NCBI RefSeq assembly: GCF_002925905.1
Contig: NZ_PRDB01000004.1
Coordinates: forward strand, 62,001-126,000
Length of the DNA stretch: 64,000 nucleotides
From: Klebsiella michiganensis
GTDB lineage: Bacteria; Pseudomonadota; Gammaproteobacteria; Enterobacterales; Enterobacteriaceae
Reading direction: 5' to 3'
Under the pieces are notes generated by a model that was given only the letters and a program-made list of their open reading frames with translations, was not told the DNA's origin and ran no database searches. The stretch's first letter is position 1, and every line of letters starts with the position of its first letter. The position numbers and the translations under genes were made by a program. Positions 38,943 through 49,462 of the stretch are shown piece by piece.

Positions 38943-39090
38943 AGCCGTTACTCTCTCCCATCCGGACTCTAACCGTCGGCCCCGGAATTACACCGGATCT
39001 GCTGACCTTTCTGCATTCGCAGAAAGCGCTCGCGGGCTTTCAACGCTATGGTTGATTTACCGCCGGTGGGGAATTTCGCCCCGCCCTGAG
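38943..39090 (-). promoter_or_regulatory. FMN riboswitch (RFN element) of ribB
   Basis: Read on the minus strand, the conserved RFN blocks appear in order: CAGGGCGGGGCGAAATTCCC, CCACCGGCGGTAAA, AGCCCGCGAGCGC, CAGATCCGGTGTAATTCCGG, and GGCCGACGGTTAGAGTCCGG followed by ATGGGAGAGAGTAACG. The element ends about 100 bp before the ribB ATG, leaving room for an expression platform with a GCCGGGTTT/ACCCGC-type hairpin. FMN should lower ribB expression, as in E. coli. Confidence 0.95.
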
Positions 39091-39217
39091 AATAAGCAAA
39101 GCAACTATAACGCTATTGACTATCGTCGGCAATGCATAAGCTTCAAACATTTATGGTTTATAGGCGCCGACGATCGCACTACAATGAGCGGATAACCGAC
39201 CAGAGCAGGAAACCACC

Positions 39218-39499
39218 ATGATTGACCCGAAAAAAATTGAACAAATCGCCCGTCAGGTTCATGAATCAATGCCGAAGGGGCTCCGCGATCTGGGGGAAGA
39301 CGTGGAGAAAAAAATCCGTCAGGTGCTCCAGTCGCAGTTAACTCGCCTGGACCTGGTAAGCCGCGAAGAGTTCGACGTGCAGACGCAGGTGCTGTTGCGC
39401 ACGCGTGAAAAGCTGGCGCTTCTGGAGCAGCGTCTTAACGATCTGGAAAACCGTTCGCCGAGCGCGCCGGCAGCGCCGGACGTCGAAGAGAAGCCGTAA
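39218..39499 (+). CDS. ubiK: Ubiquinone-biosynthesis accessory factor UbiK
   Basis: A 93-residue BMFP-family protein (formerly YqiC). It is mostly helical, with a coiled coil over about residues 45-80 ([20 protein letters not shown] and onward) that trimerises and binds membranes. In E. coli and Salmonella it helps assemble ubiquinone under aerobic conditions by contacting UbiJ. In E. coli the fimbrial genes follow here; in this window glgS follows directly. Confidence 0.93.
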   Translation: MIDPKKIEQIARQVHESMPKGLRDLGEDVEKKIRQVLQSQLTRLDLVSREEFDVQTQVLLRTREKLALLEQRLNDLENRSPSAPAAPDVEEKP

Positions 39500-39505
39500 A
39501 ACAAG

Positions 39506-39530
39506 CAACGGGCCGTCAGGCCCGTTGTCG
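39506..39530. terminator. Hairpin between convergent ubiK and glgS
   Basis: CAACGGGCC/GGCCCGTTG is a 9-bp perfect stem with a GTCA loop, six bases after the ubiK stop. The T-tract is poor on both strands. Confidence 0.65.
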
Positions 39531-39552
39531 TATCTGTACTGCGGTAAGTAGA

Positions 39553-39762
39553 TTAGTGCTCCAGCTCCGCTTCTGGCGTCATGGTTTTATTCGCCTGGCG
39601 GCAGTAAAGTTCATAGCGTTGACAAAACCATTCGCGATGCGCTTCATCCATATTACCAACAATGGCCTGAAGATCGACGGGCTGACCTTGTGCGTTCATT
39701 CTGGCGAAGCTCTGGGCCAGAAAATCAAAATTCTTCATTAAATACATATCGTTTTTCTTCAT
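39553..39762 (-). CDS. glgS: Surface composition regulator GlgS (ScoR)
   Basis: A 69-residue protein recognisable as GlgS by [39 protein letters not shown] and the terminal ELEH. In E. coli it stimulates glycogen accumulation and represses flagella and type 1 fimbriae, under RpoS and cAMP-CRP control. The ATG at 39762 has AAGGAG seven bases upstream; the ATG at 39768 is too close to that motif. A regulator of surface structures close to a fimbrial operon is notable but also found in E. coli. Confidence 0.88.
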   Translation of the reverse strand: MKKNDMYLMKNFDFLAQSFARMNAQGQPVDLQAIVGNMDEAHREWFCQRYELYCRQANKTMTPEAELEH

Positions 39763-39910
39763 ACGCATACTCCTTCAGCCGTTGGTGTTCTGATTGGTCA
39801 TATGCTTTTTACTGACTTCAGTATTTATCCTTACCTTAGCTTTTTTTGTACGAAAAATGCGCCTCAAATGGCGATTTGTTGAGCCAAATCATTTATGCCG
39901 TCATTAAATA

Positions 39911-39948
39911 AAAAGAGGCCCGCGATTAGGCGATCGCGGGCCTCTTTT
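39911..39948. terminator. Strong bidirectional terminator after hldE
   Basis: A 16-bp perfect stem (AAAAGAGGCCCGCGAT and its complement) with a 6-nt loop, flanked by A/T runs on both sides. It lies about 90 bp after the hldE stop on the minus strand and probably ends the ygiF-glnE-hldE transcript. Confidence 0.9.
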
Positions 39949-40035
39949 GTCCTGTTTTGCAGCGTTATCGCCGGTTACGCCTCGGTTAGCGCGGTAATTC
40001 CGGACATACCGCCGCTACGGTGCGAAGAGAAAACA

Positions 40036-41469
40036 TTACTGTTTGTTATCTTTCTGGATCTTCTTGATGATGTTGGTCGTCGAGCAGCCATCTTCAAAGT
40101 TGAGCACCAGCACCTCGCCGCCGTTTGCCCAGACTTCTTCGCTACCGGCGATCTGTTCCGGCTTATAGTCGCCGCCTTTTACCAGCAGATCCGGCAGAAT
40201 TCCGGCAATCAGCCGCTGCGGGGTATCCTCTTCAAAAGAGACCACCCAATCGACGGCTTCCAGCGCGCCCAGCACGATCATCCGCTGATCCAGCGGGTTG
40301 ACCGGGCGAGAGTCGCCTTTCAGACGCCGGGTTGACGCGTCGCTGTTCACCGCAACGATCAGCCGATCGCCCAGCTTGCGCGCGTTAGCCAGGTAGGAAA
40401 CATGGCCCGCGTGTAAAATGTCGAACACGCCGTTGGTCATCACCACTTTCTCGCCGCGCTTGCGCGCCGCGGCAACCGCCAGCTTCAGCTCTTCTTCGCT
40501 CATCACGCCAAAACCGGTCTCGGAGCGCCCGCGCACCGCGTTCTCCAGTTCGATAGGCGAAACGGTAGAGGTACCGAGTTTACCGACCACGACGCCCGCC
40601 GCCGCGTTGGCAAAGTAGCAGGCCTCTTCCAGAGTATTGCCGGAGGCCAGCGTCGCCGCCAGCACGCCGATGACCGTATCACCCGCACCGGTAACATCAT
40701 AGACTTCCTGGGCCTGAGTGGGCATATGCAGCGGCGGTCGCCCCGGCTGCAGCAGCGTCATCCCCTGCTCGGAACGGGTCACCAGCAGCGCCGAGAGGTC
40801 AAAATCGGCGATGATTTTCATCCCACGCTCAACGATCTCTTCTTCATCCTTACATTTACCCGCGACCGCCTCAAACTCTGAGAGATTAGGCGTCAGCAGG
40901 GTGGCGCCGCGATAGCGTTCAAAATCCGTGCCCTTCGGGTCGATAAGCACCGGAACGCCCGCGTCGCGAGCCAGCTTAATCATGGTCTGGACGCTGGTCA
41001 GCGCGCCTTTGGCGTAATCAGACAGTACCAGCGCGCCAATGGAGCTCAGCGCCTGCTGAATACGCTCGTGCATCGGCTGCGGATCGACGCCGGAGAAACC
41101 CTCTTCAAAATCGAGACGAATCAGTTGCTGGTTGCGCGACAGCACGCGCAGTTTGGTAATCGTCGGATGGGTCGGGACGGACACAAAGTCGCACTTCACG
41201 TTGACGTCCACCAGCGCCTTGCTTAACGCGCGGGCGGCATCGTCAATCCCGGTCAGGCCAACCAGACGAGAGGTCGCGCCGAGCGACGCAATGTTCATCG
41301 CCACGTTTGCCGCGCCGCCAGGACGTTCTTCGATATTTTCCACCTTCACCACCGGCACCGGCGCTTCCGGCGAAATACGGCTGGTGGGACCATACCAGTA
41401 GCGGTCCAGCATCACATCGCCAACCACCAACACTCCTGCACGTTCAAACTCTGGCAGCGTTACTTTCAT
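40036..41469 (-). CDS. hldE: Bifunctional heptose 7-phosphate kinase / heptose 1-phosphate adenylyltransferase
   Basis: A 477-residue fusion enzyme making ADP-heptose for the lipopolysaccharide inner core. Residues about 1-318 are a ribokinase-type kinase ([17 protein letters not shown], then [15 protein letters not shown] with the catalytic Asp). Residues about 344-477 are a nucleotidyltransferase with the HxGH motif in [15 protein letters not shown]. It follows glnE by 58 bp in the same direction. The E. coli yqiJK and sib genes that lie next to hldE there are absent. Confidence 0.97.
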   Translation of the reverse strand: MKVTLPEFERAGVLVVGDVMLDRYWYGPTSRISPEAPVPVVKVENIEERPGGAANVAMNIASLGATSRLVGLTGIDDAARALSKALVDVNVKCDFVSVPTHPTITKLRVLSRNQQLIRLDFEEGFSGVDPQPMHERIQQALSSIGALVLSDYAKGALTSVQTMIKLARDAGVPVLIDPKGTDFERYRGATLLTPNLSEFEAVAGKCKDEEEIVERGMKIIADFDLSALLVTRSEQGMTLLQPGRPPLHMPTQAQEVYDVTGAGDTVIGVLAATLASGNTLEEACYFANAAAGVVVGKLGTSTVSPIELENAVRGRSETGFGVMSEEELKLAVAAARKRGEKVVMTNGVFDILHAGHVSYLANARKLGDRLIVAVNSDASTRRLKGDSRPVNPLDQRMIVLGALEAVDWVVSFEEDTPQRLIAGILPDLLVKGGDYKPEQIAGSEEVWANGGEVLVLNFEDGCSTTNIIKKIQKDNKQ

Positions 41470-41527
41470 TCCTCTCTCCTGCGAGACGCAAACTTTGCGC
41501 GCGATAATAGCACACCCGGTTTTTTAG

Positions 41528-44362
41528 TTAAGCCATCAACCACTTCTGCCAGCTGGCGCTGACCTGTTCACGCTCCTGGCTAAACGCTTCTGGCGCCACG
41601 TTCCCCGGCTGCTCCTGCAGCGCCAGGTGATGGAGCGCATCGCGCAGCGTGGTGTAAGCGTGAGTTAACGCCCTCGCCTCTGCCTCGTCCATAATGTCGT
41701 TCTGCGCCAGCAGTTCCAGAATACGGACGTTATCGGACCAGCGCGTGAGCTTCGGTTTATCACTGGCATAGCGTAGGACCAGATACTGGGTAATAAATTC
41801 AATATCCGTGATACCCCCGGCATCGGCTTTAATATCAAAGCGATCGTGATGCTTATTCCCCAGGTGAGCGCGCATTTTTTCGCGCATTTCCCGCACTTCG
41901 GTCTGCAGTTTTTCGCCTTCTCGCGGGGTAGTAAGAATATCCCGACGAATGGCGTCAAAGCGCGCCTGTAGCTCAGGATCGCCATACACTACGCGGGCGC
42001 GAACCAGCGCCTGATGCTCCCAGGTCCATGCCTCATTTTGTTGATAATCAGCAAAGGCATCGGCGGTGGTCACCAGCATGCCCGCCGCACCAGAAGGACG
42101 TAAGCGAGCGTCCACTTCGTACAGAATGCCCGACGAGGTGCGAGTGCTGAAAAGATGCATGATGCGCTGCGCCAGCCGTAGATAAAACTGACGACCGTCG
42201 ATTTCGCGCTCGCCGTCGGTCATCACCTCCATCGGACAATCGTGGAGGAACACCAGATCGAGATCGGAACTGTAGCCCAGCTCCCAGCCCCCCAGCTTAC
42301 CGTAGCCAACCACCGCAAAACCGCGCCCCTGGCGATCGTGCAGGTGCGTCGGCTGCCCGTAGCGGGCCACCATCTGCAGCCAGGCCTGCTGGACCACCGC
42401 GTCAATCATCGCCTCCGCCAGCCAGGTTAAGTGATCGCTCACTTTCATCACCGGCAGGGTTCCGGCGATATCGGCCGCGGCGATATGCAGCAGTTGCGCC
42501 TGCTTAAACTGGCGCAGCGCCTCCAGCTGCTGCTCTTCATCATCTTCCGGTACGCGCAGCAGATACTGGCGCAGTTCATCGCGATAGGCATCGGTGGCCG
42601 TTGGCTGATAAAGCGTATTCGGGTCCAGCAGCTCGTCCAGCAGCAGCGGATGGCGAGCCAGCTGGCTGGCGACCATCGGCGATGCCGCGCACAGGCTAAT
42701 CAGGTGCTTTAGCGCGCCGGGGAATTCGCTCAGCAGCTCCAGATAGGTTGTGCGGGTGACAATCCCGGTGAGCAGCGGCGTAATGCGCGCCAGCGGCACC
42801 GGGGCATCCGCGCGCGAGCAGATTTCGCTGAGCAGATGCGGCATGAGCTGGTCGAGTACCTGACGGCCGCGCGGGCCAATCGTGCGCCGGTCCAGCTCTT
42901 TACGAAAATCGGCGATCAGCGCCAGCACGCTGCGCCGATCGCTGTCGGCGAGATGCGCCAGCGCCGGGCTGGTATCATCCTCCTGCAGCGCGTCCTGCCA
43001 CAGTTCGCGCCAGTACTCTTCAAGCTGTTCATCCGGCGACTGGGTTTCATCGTCGCCGATCAATTCATTAAACACGCGCCGCACGTTGGCCATCTGCTCC
43101 GCCAGCCGCGCGCTGAGCGTATCCCAGTCGGCAGCCCCCATCCCCCAGGCCAGCCGTGCGCGATTAAGTTCATCCTGCGGCAGGGTTTGCGTCTGCTCGT
43201 CGTTGATGCTTTGCAGCAGGTTTTCCAGGCGACGCAAAAACAGATAGGCTTCGCGCAGCCTCTGCGCATCCCCTTCCGGCAGCAGGTGCAGCTCTTCGAT
43301 GGCGGCCAGCGTCGGCAGCAAAGCCCGCTGTTGCAGCATCGGTTCGCGTCCGCCGCGAATCAGCTGGAAGACCTGGACGATAAACTCCACTTCGCGGATG
43401 CCGCCCGCGCCGAGCTTGATATTGTCCTTCAGTCCCCGACGGCGCACCTCACGGGCGATCATTCCCTTCATGTTACGCAGAGACTGAATCACGCTGAAAT
43501 CAATATAGCGGCGGAAGACAAACGGCCGCAGCATGGCGCGCAGCTCGCTGGCGTAAACGCCATCGTTATCGCCCATGATTCGCGCTTTCACCATCGCGTA
43601 GCGCTCCCAGTCGCGCCCCTGCTCCTGGTAATAATCCTCCAGCGCGGCAAAGCTCAGCACCAGCGGGCCGCTGTCGCCAAACGGGCGCAGGCGCATATCA
43701 ACGCGGTAGACAAAGCCATCCTGGGTGGGCTGATCCAGCACCTTAATCAGGCGCTGCCCGAGGCGGGTAAAAAACTGGGCGTTGTCCAGCTCGCGACGGC
43801 CGCCGCGCGTGGCGCCATGCTCCGGCCAGGCGAAAATCAGATCGATGTCGGAGGAGAAATTCAGCTCGCCGCCGCCGAGCTTGCCCATCCCGAGGATCAG
43901 CAGCGGCTGCGGCGTACCTTCAGCATTACACGGAGTGCCCCATTCACGGCAGCAGGCGGCGTATAGCCAGTCGCGCGCGGCGACGATTAAGGTCTCCGCC
44001 AGCGCGCTTAGCTGCTGCAGGCTGCTCTCTTCGCTGACCAGCGATAGCGCCTGGGCCCAGGCGATACGCACCATGATCCGACGGCGAAACTGGCGCAGCT
44101 CGCGCATCAGCGCGGCTTCATCATTGACCTCGGCCAGGCGAACCTGCAGCCAGTCGGCATAGTGATGCCACTCCTGCGCCTCGGGGGGCGCACTTTCAAG
44201 CTCTGCCAGCCACTGCGGCTGCGCGATCAGACTCTGTTCGACGAAATCGCTAAAGGCCATGACCGATTGCGCCCGATCGCTCAACGTCGATACGGGAAAA
44301 TCCGCTGGTAGCCGGTCTGCGACCGTCTGCCAGTGCTGCTGTAATTGCGAAGAAAGCGGCAT
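41528..44362 (-). CDS. glnE: Glutamine synthetase adenylyltransferase/deadenylase
   Basis: A 944-residue bifunctional enzyme that adds or removes AMP on glutamine synthetase in response to PII, setting its activity to nitrogen supply. The two halves each carry a nucleotidyltransferase signature: [20 protein letters not shown] near residues 150-175 (deadenylase) and [20 protein letters not shown] near 695-715 (adenylylase). It lies 24 bp after ygiF and before hldE. Confidence 0.97.
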   Translation of the reverse strand: MPLSSQLQQHWQTVADRLPADFPVSTLSDRAQSVMAFSDFVEQSLIAQPQWLAELESAPPEAQEWHHYADWLQVRLAEVNDEAALMRELRQFRRRIMVRIAWAQALSLVSEESSLQQLSALAETLIVAARDWLYAACCREWGTPCNAEGTPQPLLILGMGKLGGGELNFSSDIDLIFAWPEHGATRGGRRELDNAQFFTRLGQRLIKVLDQPTQDGFVYRVDMRLRPFGDSGPLVLSFAALEDYYQEQGRDWERYAMVKARIMGDNDGVYASELRAMLRPFVFRRYIDFSVIQSLRNMKGMIAREVRRRGLKDNIKLGAGGIREVEFIVQVFQLIRGGREPMLQQRALLPTLAAIEELHLLPEGDAQRLREAYLFLRRLENLLQSINDEQTQTLPQDELNRARLAWGMGAADWDTLSARLAEQMANVRRVFNELIGDDETQSPDEQLEEYWRELWQDALQEDDTSPALAHLADSDRRSVLALIADFRKELDRRTIGPRGRQVLDQLMPHLLSEICSRADAPVPLARITPLLTGIVTRTTYLELLSEFPGALKHLISLCAASPMVASQLARHPLLLDELLDPNTLYQPTATDAYRDELRQYLLRVPEDDEEQQLEALRQFKQAQLLHIAAADIAGTLPVMKVSDHLTWLAEAMIDAVVQQAWLQMVARYGQPTHLHDRQGRGFAVVGYGKLGGWELGYSSDLDLVFLHDCPMEVMTDGEREIDGRQFYLRLAQRIMHLFSTRTSSGILYEVDARLRPSGAAGMLVTTADAFADYQQNEAWTWEHQALVRARVVYGDPELQARFDAIRRDILTTPREGEKLQTEVREMREKMRAHLGNKHHDRFDIKADAGGITDIEFITQYLVLRYASDKPKLTRWSDNVRILELLAQNDIMDEAEARALTHAYTTLRDALHHLALQEQPGNVAPEAFSQEREQVSASWQKWLMA

Positions 44363-44386
44363 CTTAGGGGCTCCCTGGCCTGAAAA

Positions 44387-45685
44387 TTATCGTTTTCCAC
44401 TATGCAGCCAGAACGGCTCCGCGGCCAGCGCCTGGCGACGAAAATATTCGATGACGCTGCTGTCGTTATGCGCAATCGCCCGGCGGGTTTCTTGCCAGTT
44501 TTCCAGCCACGGCGCGGCAGCGTCGATATAAGCTCCGGATAGCAGCTGAACGGTGTCAATTTCACGGGTCAGGCGCGGAAGCTGATCGACATAACCGTCA
44601 GCGGACGGCTGGCGGAAGGCGTTTTTCAGCTCCGCCGCCGCTCTGGAGAGCTGAATATCCGCGAAGCGTTTAAACGAACCGGCAATTTTCTGCTCTCCGG
44701 CTGCGTTCAGGAAGGGACGCCAGCCGCGGTTTATCAGCAGATCGGTGAGCGTCAGCTTGGCTCTGACGGTCGCCACGCTGAAAAGCGCCGCCTGGGCGGT
44801 TTCGGCCTCCGCCAGCGCCGCCTCAGCTTCGCTCAGACGCTCACGCAGCAGCGTGGTGGCCTTGCGCGGGACAATACCGCCAAACAGCACCAGCGCGTGC
44901 CGCACGCGGGCGATAGCGTGCAAAATCTCCGCTTTCGCTTTTGCATTGCCGCGATTGAGGAGTTCATCATGATACAGCCAGTGCGCCAGCGCGCTTTCCA
45001 GCGCCGCTTCCAGACCCTGCTCGACGCTGGCCTTCGGCGCGACGCGAAGGATCGTTAACGCGGTCAGCGGACGTTCTTCATTGCCCTGCGCCAGATGATA
45101 ACCGCGCGCCGCCTTGCTCAGGCTGCCCTGACGCAGTACGCCGGTATCCAGCAGGCGACGGGCAAGGGTCAGAATGTCCTGCGTAGTACCGGACAGCAGT
45201 TCCAGCTCCAGTTCACAAATCGGTTCCTGATGCTCGCCGGCTTTAACTTCGCCGCGGTCAAGCGCGATTTCAATTTCGCTGTCGCCTTCTTTGACCACCC
45301 ATCTTTCACGCTCAAAATCAGTGCTGAAAAGCGGCTGTACGTTCTGTGCGAGCGCCGCCGGCAGTTCCCCCTGCGGCCAGACCTCAGCCGGCAGTTTCTC
45401 CAGCGCCAGCTCCGGCGTGTCCAGCGGAATGTTGTATTCCGGACGCTGATGCAGGCCGCCGACGACGCGCCCGGCGATTTTCAGCGTCATTTCATAGCGC
45501 CCCTGGTCGCCGCGAATGCGCAGCCCCATGTCGTGGCGGCGCAGCCAGTTATCCGCCGTTTCATAGTAAATATTCAGCAATTGACCCGCTGGCGTATGCT
45601 TTGCCTCCAGCGCGTTGAGGTGCTGAAGCAGCGCGTCAACGCCATCCTGAGCGACGATAAACTTTAATTCGATTTCTTGAGCCAT
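44387..45685 (-). CDS. ygiF: Inorganic triphosphatase (CYTH-CHAD protein YgiF)
   Basis: A 432-residue protein. The N-terminal CYTH domain (about 1-200) opens with MAQEIELKF, containing the ExExK metal/phosphate motif, and hydrolyses tripolyphosphate in E. coli. The C-terminal CHAD domain (about 215-430) is helical with conserved histidines that bind polyphosphate (IARVRHALVLFGG). The ATG at 45685 is the E. coli start; the longer upstream frame runs across the divergent promoter region of ygiM and is not coding. First gene of the leftward ygiF-glnE-hldE unit. Confidence 0.94.
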   Translation of the reverse strand: MAQEIELKFIVAQDGVDALLQHLNALEAKHTPAGQLLNIYYETADNWLRRHDMGLRIRGDQGRYEMTLKIAGRVVGGLHQRPEYNIPLDTPELALEKLPAEVWPQGELPAALAQNVQPLFSTDFERERWVVKEGDSEIEIALDRGEVKAGEHQEPICELELELLSGTTQDILTLARRLLDTGVLRQGSLSKAARGYHLAQGNEERPLTALTILRVAPKASVEQGLEAALESALAHWLYHDELLNRGNAKAKAEILHAIARVRHALVLFGGIVPRKATTLLRERLSEAEAALAEAETAQAALFSVATVRAKLTLTDLLINRGWRPFLNAAGEQKIAGSFKRFADIQLSRAAAELKNAFRQPSADGYVDQLPRLTREIDTVQLLSGAYIDAAAPWLENWQETRRAIAHNDSSVIEYFRRQALAAEPFWLHSGKR

Positions 45686-45899
45686 GACTGAATTCTTCCG
45701 CTTATATGCTGTGCCGGGAAATTGCGGCGAACTAACAACGATATTTCTTGTCAGTAAATAGTATTTTGCGGCGAATCGCCATGCAATGCGCATTTTGCCG
45801 GGCCACCTCCTGGATGATTCCGATTGTGGCGGAAAACTTTGCGTCGCTTCGGCGATGCCACTACTATCGTTCAACTTTTTATGACCAAACGATGACCTG

Positions 45900-46520
45900 A
45901 TGCCAAAATTACGCCTTATTACATTGACTTTGCTGGCGCTGAGCGCCGCCACGGCGGTCCACGCGGAAGAAAAACGTTACGTTTCAGATGAACTGAATAC
46001 CTGGGTGCGCAGCGGTCCGGGCGATAACTATCGTCTCGTGGGCACCATCAACGCCGGTGAAGAAGTCGCGGTGCTGCAAACCAACGACAGCACGAACTAT
46101 GCTCAGGTACGCGACAACAGCGGCCGTACCGCCTGGATCCCCTTAAAAGAGCTGAGCAACGAGCCCAGCCTGCGCACCCGCGTGCCGGATCTGGAAAACC
46201 AGGTCAAAACCCTGACCGACAAACTCAACAACATCGACACCACCTGGAATCAGCGCACGGCGGACATGCAGAAGAAAGTCGCCGGTAGCGACGCCGTGAT
46301 AAACGGTCTGAAAGAAGAGAACCAAAAGCTGAAAAATGAGCTGGTTGTCGCGCAGAAAAAGGTAAACGCCGCAAATCTGCAGCTTGATGACAAACAGCGC
46401 ACCATTATCATGCAGTGGTTTATGTACGGCGGCGGCGTGCTGGGCGTCGGCCTGATCCTCGGACTGGTGTTGCCGCACCTGGTACCGAGCCGCAAACGCA
46501 AAGACCGCTGGATGAACTAA
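45900..46520 (+). CDS. ygiM: SH3-domain membrane protein YgiM
   Basis: A 206-residue protein. A signal peptide ends after VHA near residue 21. A bacterial SH3 domain follows (about 25-90: LNTWVRSGPGDNYRLVGTIN), then a coiled coil (about 95-165), then a C-terminal transmembrane helix (WFMYGGGVLGVGLILGLVLP) and a short basic tail. It should face the periplasm while anchored in the inner membrane. SH3 domains of this type bind cell-wall peptides. It precedes cca, as in E. coli. Confidence 0.95.
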   Translation: MPKLRLITLTLLALSAATAVHAEEKRYVSDELNTWVRSGPGDNYRLVGTINAGEEVAVLQTNDSTNYAQVRDNSGRTAWIPLKELSNEPSLRTRVPDLENQVKTLTDKLNNIDTTWNQRTADMQKKVAGSDAVINGLKEENQKLKNELVVAQKKVNAANLQLDDKQRTIIMQWFMYGGGVLGVGLILGLVLPHLVPSRKRKDRWMN

Positions 46521-46580
46521 TTCGTCTTCTCTGCCAGACTTACGTATCATCGTAAGAAAATAAAGACGGGAGAGTGAGGC

Positions 46581-47822
46581 GTGAAGGTTTATCTGGTCGG
46601 TGGTGCAGTACGAGATGCGTTATTAAGGCTACCGGTTAAAGACAAAGATTGGGTCGTGGTTGGCGCCACGCCTCAGCAACTTCTCGATGCGGGCTACCAG
46701 CAGGTAGGCCGTGATTTTCCCGTGTTCCTGCATCCGCAAAGCCGCGAAGAGTATGCGCTGGCGCGCACCGAGCGCAAGTCCGGCTCCGGCTACACCGGCT
46801 TTACCTGCTATGCCGCCGCTGACGTCACCCTTGAGCAAGACCTGCTGCGCCGCGATCTGACGATCAACGCGCTGGCCCAGGACGCCGACGGCCAGATTAT
46901 CGATCCCTACGGCGGCCAGGCTGATTTACGCCAGCGCCTGCTGCGCCACGTCTCGCCCGCCTTTAGCGAGGACCCGCTACGCGTCCTGCGCGTGGCGCGT
47001 TTTGCCGCCCGCTACGCGCATCTGGGGTTCCGTATCGCCGATGAAACCATGGCGCTGATGCGGGCGATGGCCGATGCTGGCGAGCTGGCGCACCTCACGC
47101 CCGAGCGGGTGTGGAAAGAGACGGAAAGCGCCCTATCTACCCGCAATCCGCAGGTCTTCTTCCAGACATTACGCGACTGCCGCGCGCTCAAGGTGCTGTT
47201 CCCGGAAGTCGACGCTCTTTATGGCGTACCGGCCCCGGCTAAATGGCACCCGGAAATCGACACTGGCCTGCACACGCTGATGACCGTCACCATGGCGGCG
47301 ATGCTCTCGCCCGAAGTGGATGTCCGTTTTGCCACCCTATGCCACGACCTCGGGAAAGGGCTGACGCCGAAAGCGCTCTGGCCGCGCCATCATGGTCACG
47401 GTCCGGCTGGCGTTAAGCTGGTCGAGCAGCTCTGCGCCCGTTTGCGGGTGCCAAACGAGCTGCGCGACCTGGCAAAACTGGTCGCCGAATTTCACGATCT
47501 GATTCATACCCTGCCCATCCTGCAGCCGAAAACGCTGGTCAAGCTGTTCGATAATATCGACGCCTGGCGCAAGCCGCATCGTGTCAGGCAAATCGCGTTA
47601 ACCAGCGAGGCCGACGTGCGCGGGCGCACCGGCTTTGAAGCCTGCGATTATCCGCAGGGTCGCCTGCTGCTGGAAGCCTGGGACGTTGCCCGGTCGGTTT
47701 CAACTAAAGAGGTGGTGGCGGAAGGTTTTCAGGGCGTTGAAATTCGTGAAGAGCTGACGCGTCGGCGGATTCAGGCCGTCGCTCGCTGGAAAGAAAAGCG
47801 TTGCCCTCAGCCGCGGGACTGA
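46581..47822 (+). CDS. cca: Multifunctional CCA-adding tRNA nucleotidyltransferase
   Basis: A 413-residue enzyme that builds or repairs the CCA end of tRNAs. The nucleotidyltransferase head reads [20 protein letters not shown], with the metal-binding [16 protein letters not shown] and the base-selecting [15 protein letters not shown] (ExDxxR-type) follow. A C-terminal HD domain ([15 protein letters not shown]) supplies the phosphatase and phosphodiesterase activities. The start is GTG. It is convergent with uppP; only 10 bp separate the stop codons. Confidence 0.97.
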   Translation: MKVYLVGGAVRDALLRLPVKDKDWVVVGATPQQLLDAGYQQVGRDFPVFLHPQSREEYALARTERKSGSGYTGFTCYAAADVTLEQDLLRRDLTINALAQDADGQIIDPYGGQADLRQRLLRHVSPAFSEDPLRVLRVARFAARYAHLGFRIADETMALMRAMADAGELAHLTPERVWKETESALSTRNPQVFFQTLRDCRALKVLFPEVDALYGVPAPAKWHPEIDTGLHTLMTVTMAAMLSPEVDVRFATLCHDLGKGLTPKALWPRHHGHGPAGVKLVEQLCARLRVPNELRDLAKLVAEFHDLIHTLPILQPKTLVKLFDNIDAWRKPHRVRQIALTSEADVRGRTGFEACDYPQGRLLLEAWDVARSVSTKEVVAEGFQGVEIREELTRRRIQAVARWKEKRCPQPRD

Positions 47823-47832
47823 GGGCGGGCGC

Positions 47833-48654
47833 TTAGAAGAAGACCACGTAGACCGCTGCCGCAACGATAAAACGGTAGATGGCGAACGGGATAAACGAAA
47901 TACGTTTAATCAGCTGCAGGAAGGTTTTAATCGCAATCAGCGCGACGATAAATGCCGTGATAAAACCGACGGCAAACATCGGAATATCGCCGGCGTTCAG
48001 AAAGCCAATGCTCTTGTACATATCCAGTACGGTTGCGCCCATCATCATCGGCACCGCCAGCAGGAACGAGAACTCAGAGGCCGCATAGCGGCTGACGCCC
48101 ATCAGCATCCCGCCGGAAATCGTCGCCCCGGAACGCGAGAAGCCCGGCCACAGCGCCAGACACTGGAAGCAGCCGATGACGAACGCCTGACGATAGGTCA
48201 TATCATCAATGCCCACCGCGCGCGGCTGTTTCGGCTTCAGCACCTCCGCCGCGATCAGCAGCACGCCGCCCACAATCAGCGCATACATCACGTTTATCGG
48301 GTTAAACAGCGACTTGATGGTATCGTGGAAAATCAGCCCCAGCACCACCGCCGGGATCATCCCCAAAAGAATATGGATAAGCGACAGGCGACCGCTGCCC
48401 TGGCCTTCATGCTCGGGCTTTTTGCCAAAATGAATGCCGATAAGACCAAACAGGCGGCGCCAGAACATCACCACAACGGCCAGAATGGAACCAAGCTGAA
48501 TGACGACTTCAAACGTATTCGCGGTATCGCCTTCAAAACCCAGCAGATGACCGACAATAATCATATGACCAGTACTGGAGACAGGTAAAAATTCTGTCAA
48601 ACCCTCAACCACACCCAATATTGCCGCTATCAGCAGCGAGTGTATATCGCTCAT
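47833..48654 (-). CDS. uppP: Undecaprenyl-diphosphatase (bacitracin resistance protein)
   Basis: A 273-residue integral membrane enzyme that removes phosphate from undecaprenyl pyrophosphate so the lipid carrier can be reused in wall and polysaccharide synthesis. Active-site motifs are [15 protein letters not shown] near residues 17-31 and [13 protein letters not shown] near 170-182. Hydrophobic stretches fit the usual multi-span topology. Upstream lies a strongly structured palindromic region (48709-48822). Confidence 0.97.
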   Translation of the reverse strand: MSDIHSLLIAAILGVVEGLTEFLPVSSTGHMIIVGHLLGFEGDTANTFEVVIQLGSILAVVVMFWRRLFGLIGIHFGKKPEHEGQGSGRLSLIHILLGMIPAVVLGLIFHDTIKSLFNPINVMYALIVGGVLLIAAEVLKPKQPRAVGIDDMTYRQAFVIGCFQCLALWPGFSRSGATISGGMLMGVSRYAASEFSFLLAVPMMMGATVLDMYKSIGFLNAGDIPMFAVGFITAFIVALIAIKTFLQLIKRISFIPFAIYRFIVAAAVYVVFF

Positions 48655-48708
48655 CCAATTAAACCCTTTAAAAAGTAAAATGAAAAAAACCAGGAACGAA
48701 GAACCGAG

Positions 48709-48822
48709 CTATCAGGCGTGCTTATTTGGCCACAGACAGCGCGCAGAAAAGTGAGCGTACAGGTTGTACGCAAGGATTTCGAGCGCTGTCACAGGGCAAA
48801 ACGGCAAAGAAAATAGCCTGAT
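48709..48822. repeat. Nested palindromic element upstream of uppP
   Basis: Three nested inverted repeats share one centre: outer ATCAGGC/GCCTGAT, middle GACAGCGC/GCGCTGTC and inner GCGTAC-AGGTT-GTACGC. The element lies 55 to 168 bp before the uppP start on the minus strand. It has no reading frame. It could be a dispersed palindromic repeat or a structured uppP leader RNA. No other copy was noticed in this window. Confidence 0.6.
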
Positions 48823-48857
48823 GGCCGGATTCTATGACCGGTATAAACGCAATTTGT

Positions 48858-49241
48858 TTAACGAGTATGACCTGAAAAGTTTTGTTTCAGATTAAGGCCA
48901 CGTTCAATAATGACGCCGACGTTAGCCGCCCGGGCTACCGCCCCAGGTTTGCTGACTTTAATACGTACCCATGGAGATTGAAACTTTTCCAGCAGCAGGT
49001 CGGCAATTTCTTCCGCCACGCGTTCCACCAGCGCAAAACGCCCGCCTTCGACGTGGCTGATTACCAGCTCGCTGATATCAGCATAGCTGAGACAATCGCT
49101 GACATCATCGCTGGCCGCCGCTTTGCGGTTATCCCACGCCATTTCGATATCGAACACCAGCTTCTGTTCGATGGTCTGTTCCCAGTCGTAAACACCAATT
49201 GTGGTGATTACCGAAAGTTGCTCTATAAATACAATATCCAT
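48858..49241 (-). CDS. folB: Dihydroneopterin aldolase/epimerase
   Basis: A 127-residue folate-pathway enzyme that converts dihydroneopterin to 6-hydroxymethyl-dihydropterin. Features are MDIVFIEQLSVITTIGVYDWE with the catalytic Tyr and Glu region, LSYADISELV, and KLSKPGA-type strand VRIKVSKPGAVARAANVGV near residue 100. It carries a few extra C-terminal residues compared with E. coli. The ATG at 49241 matches E. coli FolB; a GTG one codon earlier is an alternative. Confidence 0.96.
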   Translation of the reverse strand: MDIVFIEQLSVITTIGVYDWEQTIEQKLVFDIEMAWDNRKAAASDDVSDCLSYADISELVISHVEGGRFALVERVAEEIADLLLEKFQSPWVRIKVSKPGAVARAANVGVIIERGLNLKQNFSGHTR

Positions 49242-49317
49242 CACGACCTGCCTGCTTTTTGGCTAAACCGGATACCACTTCCGGCCAATTATGCGTATTA
49301 TCCACAGATGCAAAGAC

Positions 49318-49433
49318 ATCCCCTAAATAATTTGCGTTGCAGGAAGACAGCGACGCGGCAAGGCTCCAGGAGCATAGCATCGCTATGGGTCCCGGAGAGC
49401 CCATGCGCGGACAACGCGCAGTGCGCAGGGGAT
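49318..49433. repeat. Divergent ERIC-like hairpin element between folB and plsY
   Basis: Outer arms ATCCCCT/AGGGGAT enclose GGCTCC/GGAGAGCC and a central CATAGC-ATC-GCTATG hairpin, about 116 bp in all. The left end shares CCCTAAATAATT with the ERIC copy at 50172, so it looks like a diverged relative. It ends 29 bp before the plsY start and so lies in the plsY leader. Confidence 0.55.
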
Positions 49434-49462
49434 AAAACGACACTTTCAAAATGGAACAGCTG

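Noticed and set aside
39769-40035. sib/ibs-type toxin-antitoxin repeats next to hldE as in E. coli
   Set aside because: The gap holds only the glgS upstream region and a strong terminator; no ibs-like hydrophobic mini-ORF or repeat pair was seen.
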